Assembly (NCBI RefSeq): GCF_000472865.1
Contig: NZ_AXAP01000055.1
Coordinates: forward strand, 118-53,641
Length of the DNA: 53,524 nt
Source of the DNA: Bradyrhizobium elkanii WSM2783
GTDB taxonomy: Bacteria > Pseudomonadota > Alphaproteobacteria > Rhizobiales > Xanthobacteraceae
Direction: 5' to 3'
The notes beneath the pieces were generated by a model. It saw nothing but the letters and a program-made list of their open reading frames with translations, was not told the origin of the DNA and searched no databases. Each line of letters begins with the position of its first letter. The first letter of the stretch is position 1. Both the position numbers and the translations under genes were made by a program. Positions 8,250 through 17,934 of this stretch are shown one piece after another.

Positions 8250-9509
8250 TCACGCCGCTTCGGCTTGGTTGACGAACCAGCTGCGTGCGCGTTCAATCCA
8301 CATCGGTGCAGTCTCCGGACATTCGGCCTCGCGCAGGCCGGCGAGTGCGACGATCCGTATTCCCTCGCGCTGCCGCCACGCCGGCGACGTCCAGAGCGCT
8401 GCGCCAGCGGTGTGTTCGAGCTCGGCAAGCGCCTGGGGCGAGACGCGTTTTGGATCGAGCACGTTGGTCATCGGCCGGCCGCCGAGCCCCGGTACGGACG
8501 CTAAGAGACACGCTTCTGCGATCCTTGGCATCGCGGCCTTCGAGCGGGCGAGCAGGGGCTGCAGCGTCTCTTCGGCGAGGGCGATCGGATAATGCGCTTC
8601 CATGGCCCGTTGCAGAGCATTCCATGGGCCCTTATCGCCGAAGCAGAGGCGTGACATTGCGCAACCGAGGACTGTGCGAAGCCACCCGATCGGGTGCGGG
8701 TCGCCCACCGGCCATTGCAGGATGGTGTCGGCATTGCCGACGACGTCGTAGAGCGCCGCCGTCGAGGCATAGCCGGTGTGAAGAAAGGCAAAGACGTCGG
8801 CACCGATCTCCGAGGCCCAGGGTGTCCACATCGCCTGAAGCTTTTCATCGTCCTTCAGCGCGCGCGCTATGGCCGCTCGCACGGAGGGCGTCCAGCCGGT
8901 GAGATGAGCGACCTGATGGCCAGTCTCGTGAAAGAGCGAGGTTGGGCGATAGAGATTGTGGCGCACGATCTTGATGGCGGCGACCGGCATGATGGCCCCG
9001 GGCGCCCAGAGGCGGACGCCCGCGCGCAGGATCGAGGCGCCGGTTCCCTTGTCCTGGTACACCAGCACTCTTGGCACCGGCTTCCTCGCCCGCTCGAGCA
9101 CGCCCTGCATGCTCGTGACCGCAAGCCGGTCGAGCGTCGTGAGCGCCTCGCGCAGAGGCGCACTCGTTCGCGAGTTCACGGCATCTCCGAGGAAATCCAG
9201 CGTGGTGTCGACCTGGACGTAGCGGCGACGGAAACGCTGGACACCGGTCGAGGCGGCTGGAATGCGGGCCGGATTCTTCCGCGCCTCGGCAACGACCCGC
9301 TGCGTCGCCTCACCGAGCTCGATGAGTTCCTCGACGACCGCGTTGATCTGCTGGCGCAGCGGCGCACCGGTGTCGCGTTCGACCGACTTCCAGGCCTCGA
9401 TCGAAGCAAACTCCTCGGCATCGCGAAACGTGCGAGCGGCCGCCAGCCAGTGGGCGACCTGCCGCTGGAGGTCCGAGGTGACGAGATGCTGGTCGATGTC
9501 AAGCGTCAC
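8250..9509 (-). CDS. Orphan zincin-type metallopeptidase in the lytic operon
   Basis: The GTG start at 9509 overlaps the TGA stop of the upstream gene as GTGA, and CGAGGCGG sits just ahead of it, so translation is coupled. A longer open frame reaching 9737 is a shadow of the upstream gene. The 419-aa product carries HETGHQVAHLTG, with HETGH at residues 194-198, and a downstream Glu in ASEIGAD (about 234). This arrangement fits a gluzincin-like zinc site. The N-terminal 150 residues are helical and charged. No signal peptide is visible, so if it acts outside the cell it needs another route. The family is not one I can name. Peptidase activity is inferred from the motif. Confidence 0.75.
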   Translation of the reverse strand: MTLDIDQHLVTSDLQRQVAHWLAAARTFRDAEEFASIEAWKSVERDTGAPLRQQINAVVEELIELGEATQRVVAEARKNPARIPAASTGVQRFRRRYVQVDTTLDFLGDAVNSRTSAPLREALTTLDRLAVTSMQGVLERARKPVPRVLVYQDKGTGASILRAGVRLWAPGAIMPVAAIKIVRHNLYRPTSLFHETGHQVAHLTGWTPSVRAAIARALKDDEKLQAMWTPWASEIGADVFAFLHTGYASTAALYDVVGNADTILQWPVGDPHPIGWLRTVLGCAMSRLCFGDKGPWNALQRAMEAHYPIALAEETLQPLLARSKAAMPRIAEACLLASVPGLGGRPMTNVLDPKRVSPQALAELEHTAGAALWTSPAWRQREGIRIVALAGLREAECPETAPMWIERARSWFVNQAEAA

Positions 9510-11896
9510 TTGCCGCCTCGCCCAGGTGTGACGGAGATGGCGATGCTCGGTGTGCCGCGCAGCGCGGCGCCGGACGGCGCGGACGCACCGCCGCGCAGCA
9601 TCCTGCGGATCGCGTCGAGCCCGGGCACCGCGGTGAGGTGGATGCGAACCGTTACACCGGGATCGGGATGTCCGGCTGCGCGCACGAACGCTTCCGCATT
9701 GGCTCGCGCCCATTTCGTCAACGCCGGCATCACCCACGCGCGCAGGCGCTGGCGCAGCTGTGCGGTCAGGCCGGGCGGCAGCAGCTTGCCCCTGTGGGCA
9801 GCGAAGTCCTCGAAAGTCTCGCCGTCCTCACCGTCCTCGCGCAACATCCGGAGAGGAGCCTGGCCGCCGGCGGAGAGTCGCTCCATGTCCTGGTAGGTCC
9901 TGGTGAGCGCCTGCAGCAGCGGGAGGCTTCCCTGGCCCTTGCGGATCGCCGCGACGATCTTCTGCGTCTCCGTCTCCGACAAGTAGATGCCGACGCTGAT
10001 GCGCGCCTGGCGCATATTCACCGACGCCCAGGCACGGCTTGCGCGCAGACGCCTGGCCACGGCCTGTCCCGCCGGGCCCGCGGGCAAAGTTGGCGGCGCG
10101 CCGGCGCCGACCGGCTCCAGAATGTAGAAGCGCTGGCCCGCGGCGATCCGCTGTCGCGAGCGAAGATATGCGGCGGGCACCGCGACGCCGAGCTTCGGTT
10201 CACGCAGTAGAACGCCGGCCGCCGCCGGCGTCAGCGGATGGACGTTGGCGGTGTTGATGTAGCCGCGGCCTGCGCCTGCGCCCGACCGGTCGGTGCGGAC
10301 CATGCGCTGGAGCGTGGTGCCGGGCGCAGACTGATAGATGTGCATGCGCGCGCGGATCGGAAACTGCGCGCCCGCCGCCCGCATCGCCGCGCCGACCGTC
10401 GATCCGCCGAAGGTCGGCAGCGTGTCCGCAATCTGCGACGTCACCTGGATATCGGGCGTGCGGTTGTACTTGCGATAGGGCCGGAGGCTACGCGGGCGGC
10501 GGCTCACGAAGGTTCCGCCGAGCGACGGGGCCTGCTGCAGCGACGCACGAACGAAGCGAGGCGGGAAATGCGTTGCAACGGCTTGGCTGAACGCTTCTGC
10601 GGTCGCGAGCTGGGTCAGCTCTTCGTCCTCGAACACGTAGTCCTCGTTCTCGGCGAACTGGCGGACCGTATCCTCGACGACGCTGGCGAGCGCGACCGGC
10701 GCCACCTCGTCGCTGCGCTCGAGCTGCGCCCGGTCCTCGGCCTCGAGCGAGATGAGCCTCAGACCGGTATCTACGATGGCGTTCGACAGAGGCCCTTTGA
10801 GCTGCGGTCCTACCCATTTGCCGATCAGCTGGCCGAGATAATTGGCGAGGAAGCCCACCACCTTCGGTCGACCGACGAGGTTGATTCCGAGTCGCAGCGC
10901 GCCGAGCAGGGCGGGAACGAATTGCTCGATCGCCGGTGCGAGATCTTCGTCCTCGTCGGCGTCGCGCAGCCGTTCGATCAGTGCGCCGCGGGCTTCGGCG
11001 AGCACCTCAAGTTCCCGCGTCTCGATCTCGCTCTCGTCCGTCGCACCGAACGCCTCGCCTTCGAACTCGGCTGCCGCATCGCCCGCCAGTGCCTCCGCTA
11101 TGGCCGCGTCGAAGGATTCGGCGAGCGACTCCATGTCGGTCAGGTTCGCCGGTGACACCTGAGCTTCGTCGATGCTCTCCTCCGCAGCCTCGGACGTGAA
11201 TCGGGCGGCGAGCGCGCGTGCGTGCGGCTGCAGAGGTGCCGGCAGCCGGCCGATGGCGAAGGACAGGACGCGCCGGAGCAGGGGATTGATCAGGCCGCGC
11301 AGCTTGTTCAGAACCGGCCCGAGCAGCGACCCCGCGACCTTGCCGACGCTCTTTGCCACATTGGCGACGGTCTTGACGACGCCCTTGGCTTTCTTGATGA
11401 GCTTGCCGATGAACTCCTCGCCGGCCGGCGTCAGCTCTCCGATCGATGGGTCGAATCTCTCCAGCACCTCATCGAGCTGTTGCTCTGAAAGGGAGCCGAC
11501 GTCCAGGTCGGCCATCCCTGCTTCCAGCGCCTGCAAATACTGTTGCGCCTCGAAGCGCACCGGGGCGAGGTGCGCTTCGGCATAGCGTTCGCGCTCCTGT
11601 GCGGACGCCGGCGTCTCGCCGACGAACCGCTCGTCGAGTGCCTGCTCGGTCTCCTCGGCCAGAAACGCAAGCGCTTCGTCGAACGCTTCGTCGCGAAGCT
11701 CGGCATAGACTTCGGCCACCAGGCGGTCGGTCTCGGACTGGCTTGCGCCGCCATCGAGCGTCGCTGCGAATGGCGTGAGATTCTCGCTCCACGGAGCGAA
11801 GCCGATCGCCGCGCCGTTTCCGGTTTCGGCGAAGGCTTCAGCGAACGGGTTTTCCTGCGCGGCGAAGAGATGGGATGACTCTTGTTGATTCAGCAT
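9506..11896 (-). CDS. 796-aa acidic/amphipathic protein of unknown function, first gene of the lytic operon
   Basis: AGGAGG lies about 10 bases before the ATG. The N-terminal 25 residues include ENPFAEAFAET, echoing the N-terminus of the 1598-aa protein in the same operon. Residues 50-160 are strongly acidic and helical. Residues about 162-233 switch to a Lys/Arg- and Gly/Ala/Leu-rich amphipathic stretch (LIKKAKGVVKTVANVAKSVG and onward) that could associate with membranes. A second hydrophobic patch lies near 330-390, and the C-terminal third is Arg/Pro-rich. I recognise no catalytic domain. Possible roles are a pore-forming or carrier component, or a shell for the hydrolases; the sequence does not decide. 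Expression of the four genes below probably depends on this transcript. Confidence 0.75.
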   Translation of the reverse strand: MLNQQESSHLFAAQENPFAEAFAETGNGAAIGFAPWSENLTPFAATLDGGASQSETDRLVAEVYAELRDEAFDEALAFLAEETEQALDERFVGETPASAQERERYAEAHLAPVRFEAQQYLQALEAGMADLDVGSLSEQQLDEVLERFDPSIGELTPAGEEFIGKLIKKAKGVVKTVANVAKSVGKVAGSLLGPVLNKLRGLINPLLRRVLSFAIGRLPAPLQPHARALAARFTSEAAEESIDEAQVSPANLTDMESLAESFDAAIAEALAGDAAAEFEGEAFGATDESEIETRELEVLAEARGALIERLRDADEDEDLAPAIEQFVPALLGALRLGINLVGRPKVVGFLANYLGQLIGKWVGPQLKGPLSNAIVDTGLRLISLEAEDRAQLERSDEVAPVALASVVEDTVRQFAENEDYVFEDEELTQLATAEAFSQAVATHFPPRFVRASLQQAPSLGGTFVSRRPRSLRPYRKYNRTPDIQVTSQIADTLPTFGGSTVGAAMRAAGAQFPIRARMHIYQSAPGTTLQRMVRTDRSGAGAGRGYINTANVHPLTPAAAGVLLREPKLGVAVPAAYLRSRQRIAAGQRFYILEPVGAGAPPTLPAGPAGQAVARRLRASRAWASVNMRQARISVGIYLSETETQKIVAAIRKGQGSLPLLQALTRTYQDMERLSAGGQAPLRMLREDGEDGETFEDFAAHRGKLLPPGLTAQLRQRLRAWVMPALTKWARANAEAFVRAAGHPDPGVTVRIHLTAVPGLDAIRRMLRGGASAPSGAALRGTPSIAISVTPGRGGK

Positions 11897-12125
11897 CGCG
11901 CGACTCCGGCCTCCTGAACATCTGCGGTGCAGTTGAGCATGACCGCCGTCCGCCGCTGTGTGTGCCGCCGTCGCCTTGCCGTCTTGTTCGCGCGCTCAGC
12001 GCGTATTGCCGCCGTGGCCGCGGCGCTTTCCGAGGCGTCCACGCAGCGTCGCAGGATCGCCCACGGGCAGACGACGGCCGTCCTGCAGACTCCGGAAAAG
12101 GCGGAGACAAAAAGGGAAGGGGAAG

Positions 12126-12833
12126 CTAGTGCGCGGTGCGTGAGGCGGGACAAATGCCGGCCACGCGCTTCGCCAACGCCTCATCCGGGGCCACGCCCAG
12201 CTCGCAGGCAAGGCGCTTTGCCAGCGAACGGTAGCACTGGACCGCCTGGTAGCGATTGCGCTGGGCGAGATATGCATCGATCAGCGCTTCGGCCGCCGAT
12301 TCGCGCAGCGGCTCGGCGGCGAGCGCGGCGACACCCGCCTGTGCTGCCAGCGCGAGATCGCCACACGTCGTCATCATCCGGCAGGCCGCCTCGAGCGCCT
12401 CCACCCGCAGCAGGCGAAACGCCTCCTGCCCGGCGATCAGCCACTCCTCATGCCAGCCGGGCAGAACGTCGTTCGATAGCAATACGATGTCCTCGAAGGT
12501 AAGCGCTTCGCCCTTGAGGGCACGGGCCGCGATGGCCTGCGCGCGCGAGAAATCGACGTCCGCCGACAGCACCAGCTCGTCGCCCATGGTCTCGATCCAG
12601 CCGCGCGGAACGTGCCACAGCGCGCGGCGGAGGTTGGCTCGGCCCGCGTCTTCGGCGAGATCCAGCCAGAGATTGCTGGCGGCTGCGGTGCGCGAGACCG
12701 GCCGGCCTTGAAGCGCGAGAAAGGCGAGAAGCCGGCGCGCCGGGAGCGAGAGGCGAACCATCGGGTAGACGCCAAGCCGCCCGAGAATCGCGACCTTGCG
12801 CTCCACTATCCTCTCACTGATGCCCCCCGTCAT
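12126..12833 (-). CDS. SARP/BTAD-type transcriptional regulator
   Basis: The 235-aa protein has an OmpR-like winged-helix N-terminus (about 10-95, including RRLLAFLALQGRPVSR and an LRRALWHVPR segment). It is followed by a TPR-like bacterial transcriptional activator domain (about 100-225, including AYLAQRNRYQAVQCYRSLAK). This layout is that of SARP/AfsR-like activators without the NB-ARC ATPase part. It lies 229 bases upstream of the 796-aa gene on the same strand, making it the likely regulator of the lytic operon. The 11,897-12,125 gap is the likely promoter and operator region, but I saw no clear direct-repeat box there. Family assignment is good; the target is inferred from position. Confidence 0.85.
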   Translation of the reverse strand: MTGGISERIVERKVAILGRLGVYPMVRLSLPARRLLAFLALQGRPVSRTAAASNLWLDLAEDAGRANLRRALWHVPRGWIETMGDELVLSADVDFSRAQAIAARALKGEALTFEDIVLLSNDVLPGWHEEWLIAGQEAFRLLRVEALEAACRMMTTCGDLALAAQAGVAALAAEPLRESAAEALIDAYLAQRNRYQAVQCYRSLAKRLACELGVAPDEALAKRVAGICPASRTAH

Positions 12834-12944
12834 GAAGAGCCTACCTGGTCGCGAGATTATGAACAGTTCGACCGAGCTCTGGCCGGCCGAGTAAAATCTT
12901 CTGTTGGGCAGTTCGTATTCCGGCCGGTCCTTAAACTCTCGACA

Positions 12945-13307
12945 CTAGGCTGACAACCGGCGTGGAATGGTACGCCCGCCGCCCATCGTGGGCAACAAAT
13001 CGGGTTGGAGCCCGAGGCCGGGACTTAGCGACAGATTTAGTCGCGTTTTACTGTTCAATAGCGCGGGTGCGTGCGTATGCCGAAAACCGTGGTCGAACAC
13101 TGTGGCTAACACGAGGCCTGGTGGCAGTTCGCCGCGAGCGCAGAATTTGCCGCAGATATCGCACATGGGCGTGCCCAGTCCTGTGCACATGTGAACCTCA
13201 CCACAACTCCGACACGCGTTGATCAAAATCAGGCTCGACGGATTTGCCGCCAGAGCATCCTGTGCTCGCGTGAGGGATGCGCGAGGCGGACGAAGAACCC
13301 AGAGCAA
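12945..13307 (-). CDS. Doubtful small Cys-rich ORF
   Basis: This 120-aa open frame contains CRSCG, then CDICGKFC, giving a CxxC/CxxC pattern that could bind zinc. No ribosome binding site stands out and the flanking residues look random. It sits between the SARP gene and the integrase remnant in otherwise gene-poor DNA. It may be a chance frame or the rest of a decayed gene. Apart from this, 12,834-13,447 shows nothing I can support. Confidence 0.2.
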   Translation of the reverse strand: MLWVLRPPRASLTRAQDALAANPSSLILINACRSCGEVHMCTGLGTPMCDICGKFCARGELPPGLVLATVFDHGFRHTHAPALLNSKTRLNLSLSPGLGLQPDLLPTMGGGRTIPRRLSA

Positions 13308-13447
13308 ATTCCGACCCGGACAGTCGCCCGATGCAGATGCTTTATCTCTCGATCAGTTCGTACCGTAGCGGTGTTTTCTATCCCGATAGTATGAACTAGT
13401 TCATTCTTGAGCCGCAACCAGAAGCTTCACGTCGAGCATGGCGGGTT

Positions 13448-14068
13448 CTATGCAAGGATAGGTTGCAAAAATGAAGCGGCGCACGCATCTGACAAGAGTA
13501 CTGCCTTGACCGTCTGAGGAGGACGCGGCTGTTCACGCAAGCTATCTGTGTAGTCGACCTGTACGAAACTTCGCGCGGCCTTCGCCTCAAGGTTAACTTC
13601 GGCCAAAGTGTCCGGGACAAAGACATTCCAAAATTGATGGCGCTGCATGACCTGCGGAAGGCAGCTCCTACGGACTTCGAGTGGTAAGGAAAAAACGCGT
13701 CCGAGGCCGCGCGTGAGAATCCGCTGCTCTAGCATAATCTGCCAGGCATCGTACCCGGTCGAATTGAGGAGAGGAACCACTTGGTCGTTCCCGTCTTTGC
13801 GTCGAGGATCTTTGCGGTCGCGAATAGTGACGGTTCGCTTCGACATGTCGACATCAGACCACTCGATGCGGCTGATCTCAGCTTGGCGCATCGCTGTCGC
13901 CACGGCAAAGCGAACAATTCTACCGAGTGGTAGATACTGTTGGGCGTTAGATTCGGTGTATCCGATCAGTCGATCGAGTTCGTCTTGACTAGGGCGCCGA
14001 TCTCGTTCGTTTGACTTTCCGATGAACGCCGTGATCTCGCAGCGCCGTGCTGGACATGGCCCACCCAA
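13448..14068 (-). pseudogene. Tyrosine recombinase (integrase) remnant
   Basis: Residues about 15-125 match the central part of a phage-type tyrosine recombinase: RPSQDELDRLI, then GRIVRFAVATAMRQAEISRI, which holds the first catalytic Arg (residue 61), then WSDVDMSKRTVTIRDRKDP and QVVPLLNSTGYDAW. After GRVF (about 125) the recombinase sequence continues only in another frame (YHSKSVGAAFRR), consistent with an extra T in a poly-T run near 13,687-13,692. The HxxR and Tyr-containing C-terminus is absent from either frame, and the normal N-terminal arm-binding domain is also missing. It is therefore an inactive fragment, probably what remains of the element that brought in neighbouring DNA. Confidence 0.8.
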
Positions 14069-14265
14069 CCCTGCGATCGCGGCACCGAATATTGCGCTCG
14101 CTTTCGATTTTCCGCGACAGAAGTCGGTTTCGCTCGACCTGTAGCACGAGGTCTTTCAGCATCCCACGTACGAGCGTAAAGCTCCGCTCGCCCAAGGCTC
14201 ACGAACTGCCTAAGCGTAAGATTGGATCAGATATCGTAGGTTTGGTCGGTGTGGGGAAAGGCAGT

Positions 14266-14292
14266 AGCGCTCCACTGACTCGAACCCCCGAC
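14266..14292 (-). other. tRNA 3'-end-like relic
   Basis: On the minus strand the bases read like the T-arm and acceptor end of a tRNA (GTCGGGGGTTCGAGTC followed by AGTGGAGCGCTA), but the T-stem cannot close because several bases are missing, and no cloverleaf lies upstream. Such 3' tRNA scraps are typical attachment-site leftovers. A related scrap lies at 38,738-38,765. Confidence 0.3.
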
Positions 14293-14336
14293 TTTTGGGC
14301 GAGACCATTTGAGCCTCGGAGTTCGCATCATGCGGA

Positions 14337-14470
14337 ATGACGCCATTGCTATTGGGATCTAGTTGGACCTAGGTTGCCGGTGCTAGCTTAAACTTGCCCA
14401 TGATGGATCGGAGCGAGAGTTCAAGTTTTTCAATTGGTTAGAAGGCGGCGTGTGCACGATGTGTGCACCG
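14337..14470. repeat. Left copy of a 134-bp dispersed direct repeat
   Basis: An ungapped copy of this segment recurs at 35,363-35,496, in the same orientation and offset by 21,026 bases. Over the best 89 bases (14,382-14,470) I count 7 mismatches by eye. Both copies contain TTGCCCATGATGGAT and end in TGTGCACGATGTGTGCACCG, a doubled GTGCAC palindrome. No intact gene overlaps it. The surrounding 14,203-14,762 stretch otherwise holds no gene I can support. Confidence 0.85.
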
Positions 14471-14762
14471 CGAGATCAAAAATCTAGAAACATGCTGCGC
14501 CCATCCGCGCCGGCAGGTGGGCGGCAGGGCGAGACTAGTTCTGAGAGGTGAATTGTAGGCGCTTGTATGGTCCACGAGTGTGGTCCAAGATCGCGTTTGG
14601 CGGCCATCGTCTGCGGCGAAAAGCCCCTTCGGACCAAGCGATTGGTCAGATCAGCGAGACTGGCTGGGGAACTGGAGGCTTCGCTACGATCTGTTACCTC
14701 CGGAGTTCCTAAATTCTAAAAAGACAATCGCCGAGAAGCAGCTTGGCCTGGACGCATTGCTC

Positions 14763-17700
14763 TTAGTGGCCCGGTATGCCTTTGACGTCCAGCTCGTCCA
14801 GGAGCATCTTGGCATCGCTGAGATCGGGGGTATCGAATCCCTCCGTGAACTGACCATAGATCTGCCGGAGAAGGTCGCGCGCCTCACCGCGCCGCTCCTT
14901 GTCTTGCCACAGACGGGCAAGATCTGTAGCGGCGCGGAGCTTGAACGCCAGCGCCCCTTGCCGATCGGCAGTTTGGATGGCCTGCAATAACCGTTGTGCG
15001 GCCTCCGCGGTTGCTTCGCCGCCGCGAGCCCCGAGGCATGCACCCGCCAGACGATGCGCTTCCGCCTCGAACAGGCGGTTGCGGCTGGTCGTGATGACGT
15101 CGAGTGCCTCCTGGACAACTTGCTGCGCGCGGTCGACTTCGCCGGCCTTCAGCAGGGCTTCCGCGAACACCAGGAGCTCATACTCGTAATAGAAGCGTCG
15201 CACCGACTGCCGTGCGGCCTCGACGGCATCCTCCATGCGCTCCAGACCCTCCGACACCTGCCCGGATTGAAACACGGTCCAGCCCAGAAGGAGCGGGCAC
15301 ACCGCGAACATGTTGCTCCCTTGGTCGCGGCCGATGCGTATCGTCAGCTCGGCATATTCGCGGCACGGCTCCGGGGCACGAAGCATTTGTCGAAGCGCCG
15401 CTGACCACCATGCCGCATGGGCCAGGCTCGGAGGATGGCCGAGCCGCTTCCCGAGTTCGAGCGCAGCAACCGACATTTGCATCGCCTTGCCCGCAAACCC
15501 GGTGACCCAGAGCGTGATGGCGTTGTGCGCATAGGCGCACACACCCGTATCGTGACCACCATAATCGTAAGCATGCGCGTGATGACGCTCGGGATTGTAC
15601 AGCGCGATGCCACGCTCGGTGTCGGCAAGGGTGATCGAATTGAGGCCGAGCACGTGGGAGTTCGCCCAGCGCGAATGATAGGCCTCAAGCATCAGATCGG
15701 GATCAGCGAGCCGTTCGGCCACCTCGACGACCTCGTTGGCCATTCCAAGCGCCTGCTCGGTCCGCCCGGTAATCAGGTTCGTGTACCAGTTCCCCCACAT
15801 CGCTCGGAAGAGCTTCTTGTCATCGCCCAGTCCGCGACCGAGCGTAACGGCTCGGGCATAGTGATCGACGATCTCGTGCCCCGCCGAACGAAAACCGCGC
15901 GCGATAATCAGGGCGGTCCCGAGCCCAAGCCGGATGTCGAGCTCCTGCTGCCAGCGCTCCGCCGAATCAGACATCTCCTCCAGAAGCCGCAATGCGTTGG
16001 AAAAGTGCTTCAGCGCCTCGCTGCCGGCCGAACGGCGCAAAGCCAGCTCGCCGGCGCGCTGCCAATAGATCGCGGCCTGCTTCCTCAAGCCAGCTTCGGT
16101 GCAATTGCGCGCCACTACTTCCGGCTGGCTCTCGACAATCTCCGGAAAGATATCCTCGATCGCTTCTGCAATGCGGGCATGCAGGCTTCGGCGGCGGTCG
16201 CGCAACAGCGTGCTGTAAGCTGCATCCTGCAGCAGGCCGTGCTTGAACAGAAAGTTCGACCGCGGCAGCTCGCCGCGCTGGAAAATGAGGCCGGCCTCGA
16301 CCAGCCGGCCGAGCGTCTCCTTGATCTCCACCTCAGGCCGCTCGGCAACTTTGGCCGCAAGCTCGTAGGAAAATTCTCGGCCAATCGTTGCGCCAATCTG
16401 CGCGATCTCCTTGGCCGCGGGACCGATCCGGTCAAGCCTCGCCATCAAGGAGGCGTGCAGGGTCGGCGGGACGGAGAGCGGCATGTGCGACGTCGACGAT
16501 CCGGCCCGCCGAGCCGGGCCGGCTTCCACCACGGTCTTGGTTACCTCCTCCAGGAACAATGGCACGCCGTCACCGCGTTCGACGATTTCTCCGATCAGGT
16601 CGCTCGGCAATGACTTCGCCTTCGCAGCGAGCTGTCGAACCAAGGCTTCGCTGTCGTATCGGTTCAGACGATTCAGCGTCAGCATGGTAACGTGCGGCTG
16701 ATCTGCCCATGGCGCGACAAAGTCGGGGCGAAAAGTTGCGATCAGCATGACGCGCATGCGTTCGATCCGACGGATGAAGAGATCGAGCAGCTCCTGGGTG
16801 GTCGGATCAATCCAGTGCAGGTCTTCAAAGATCATCAACACTGGTTTTTTCTGCGGCAACGCGGTGAGCTGCCGCTGTAGCGCTTCAAAAGTTTCCTCCC
16901 TCGTACGTCGCGGGTTGTGCTCCACAGCGGCATAGCGTTCGGTGGGCAATAGCAAGAGGTCAGCCAGGAGCGCCACGCCCGCTCGGCCGCAGAAGTTTCA
17001 GCCATTAGCGCTTCCAGCTTGTCCAGCTTTACCGCGGGCGTGTCTTCCCGACCGAACCCGGCTGCCCGCTCAAGCAGATTGATGACCGGGAACAAAGCGC
17101 TGTCCTGATGGTGAGGCGAGCAGAAATAGTGCAATTCGATGTATTGCTCCACATCAAGCGAATCCCTGAGTGCCACCGTCAGGCGTGATTTGCCGATGCC
17201 GGCTTCGCCGGAGAACAGGATGACGCGTCCTTCGCCGGCTCTTGCCTGTGCCCAGCGGCGGAGCAAAAGCTCGGTCTCCTCTTGGCGATCGACGAACGGT
17301 GTCTCGGCGGAACGCAGCGCCTCGAAACGACTCTTGAAGCGGTTCTCGCCTAGCACCCGCCAAGCGCGTTGAGGCTCTCTAAAGCCCTTGAGGTCATTGA
17401 ATCCAATATCCTCCAGCGCAAAGACCGACCCGACTTGTCGGCGCGTGCCATCGGCAATTATAATTGTGTTTGGCTCCGCCAAAGCAAGCAGCCGGGCGGC
17501 GAGATTTGGCACCTCGCCCAGAACATCCTTGTCGTTTCCTGGTCCGATCAGGTCGCCTACGACCACGAGTCCGGTGGCGATGCCGAGCCGGATCTGAAGC
17601 GGCTCGGAGCTCTCCAATCGTCCGATGCCTTCGATCAAAGCCAGGCCGGCCCGCACGGCCTGCTCGGGGTCGTCTTCGTGGGCGTCCGGGTAACCGAAAT

Positions 17701-17899
17701 AGATGAGAACACCGTCACCCACGCGGCGGGCGACAAAGCCGCCGAACCTGGGCACGATCTCTGCAACGCGCTTCTGGTACGCGCCGATTACTTCATGAAA
17801 GTCTTCGACGTCGAGATGGACAGACAACGCTGTCGAGCCGACAAGATCGCAGAACATGACAGTGAGGTGGCTGCGCTCGGCAAGCGCGGCACGGGGCAT
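14763..17899 (-). pseudogene. Class III adenylate/guanylate cyclase fused to AAA/TPR ATPase, frameshifted
   Basis: The N-terminal part is a class III nucleotide cyclase domain (HLTVMFCDLVGSTALS, RRVGDGVLIYFGYP). It is followed by a P-loop (GEAGIGKSR), and then, in another frame, by the Walker B-like MIFEDLHWIDPTT, an ATPase lid region and a long TPR-like helical tail. The two parts meet near 16,977, where one missing base (a C within CGGGCGTGG) would restore an uninterrupted reading frame of about 1045 residues. Such proteins are cytosolic signalling ATPases related to the MalT/CyaC group. Met at 17,899 was chosen because residues upstream are translated from the IS terminus, which lies only 36 bases away. 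Either a decayed gene or a sequencing error; the domains are clear. Confidence 0.8.
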
Positions 17900-17934
17900 C
17901 GCCGGCGTTCGTTCGGGACTTCGAATGACCCCTG

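Noticed and set aside
10238..11155. 305-aa plus-strand frame
   Set aside because: Antisense shadow of the 796-aa gene; Arg/Gly-rich with no motif.
14580..14990. 136-aa plus-strand frame beside the left repeat
   Set aside because: It runs into the antisense of the ATPase C-terminus and has no family resemblance.
15417..16613. 398-aa plus-strand frame
   Set aside because: Antisense shadow of the TPR/ATPase part of the cyclase gene.
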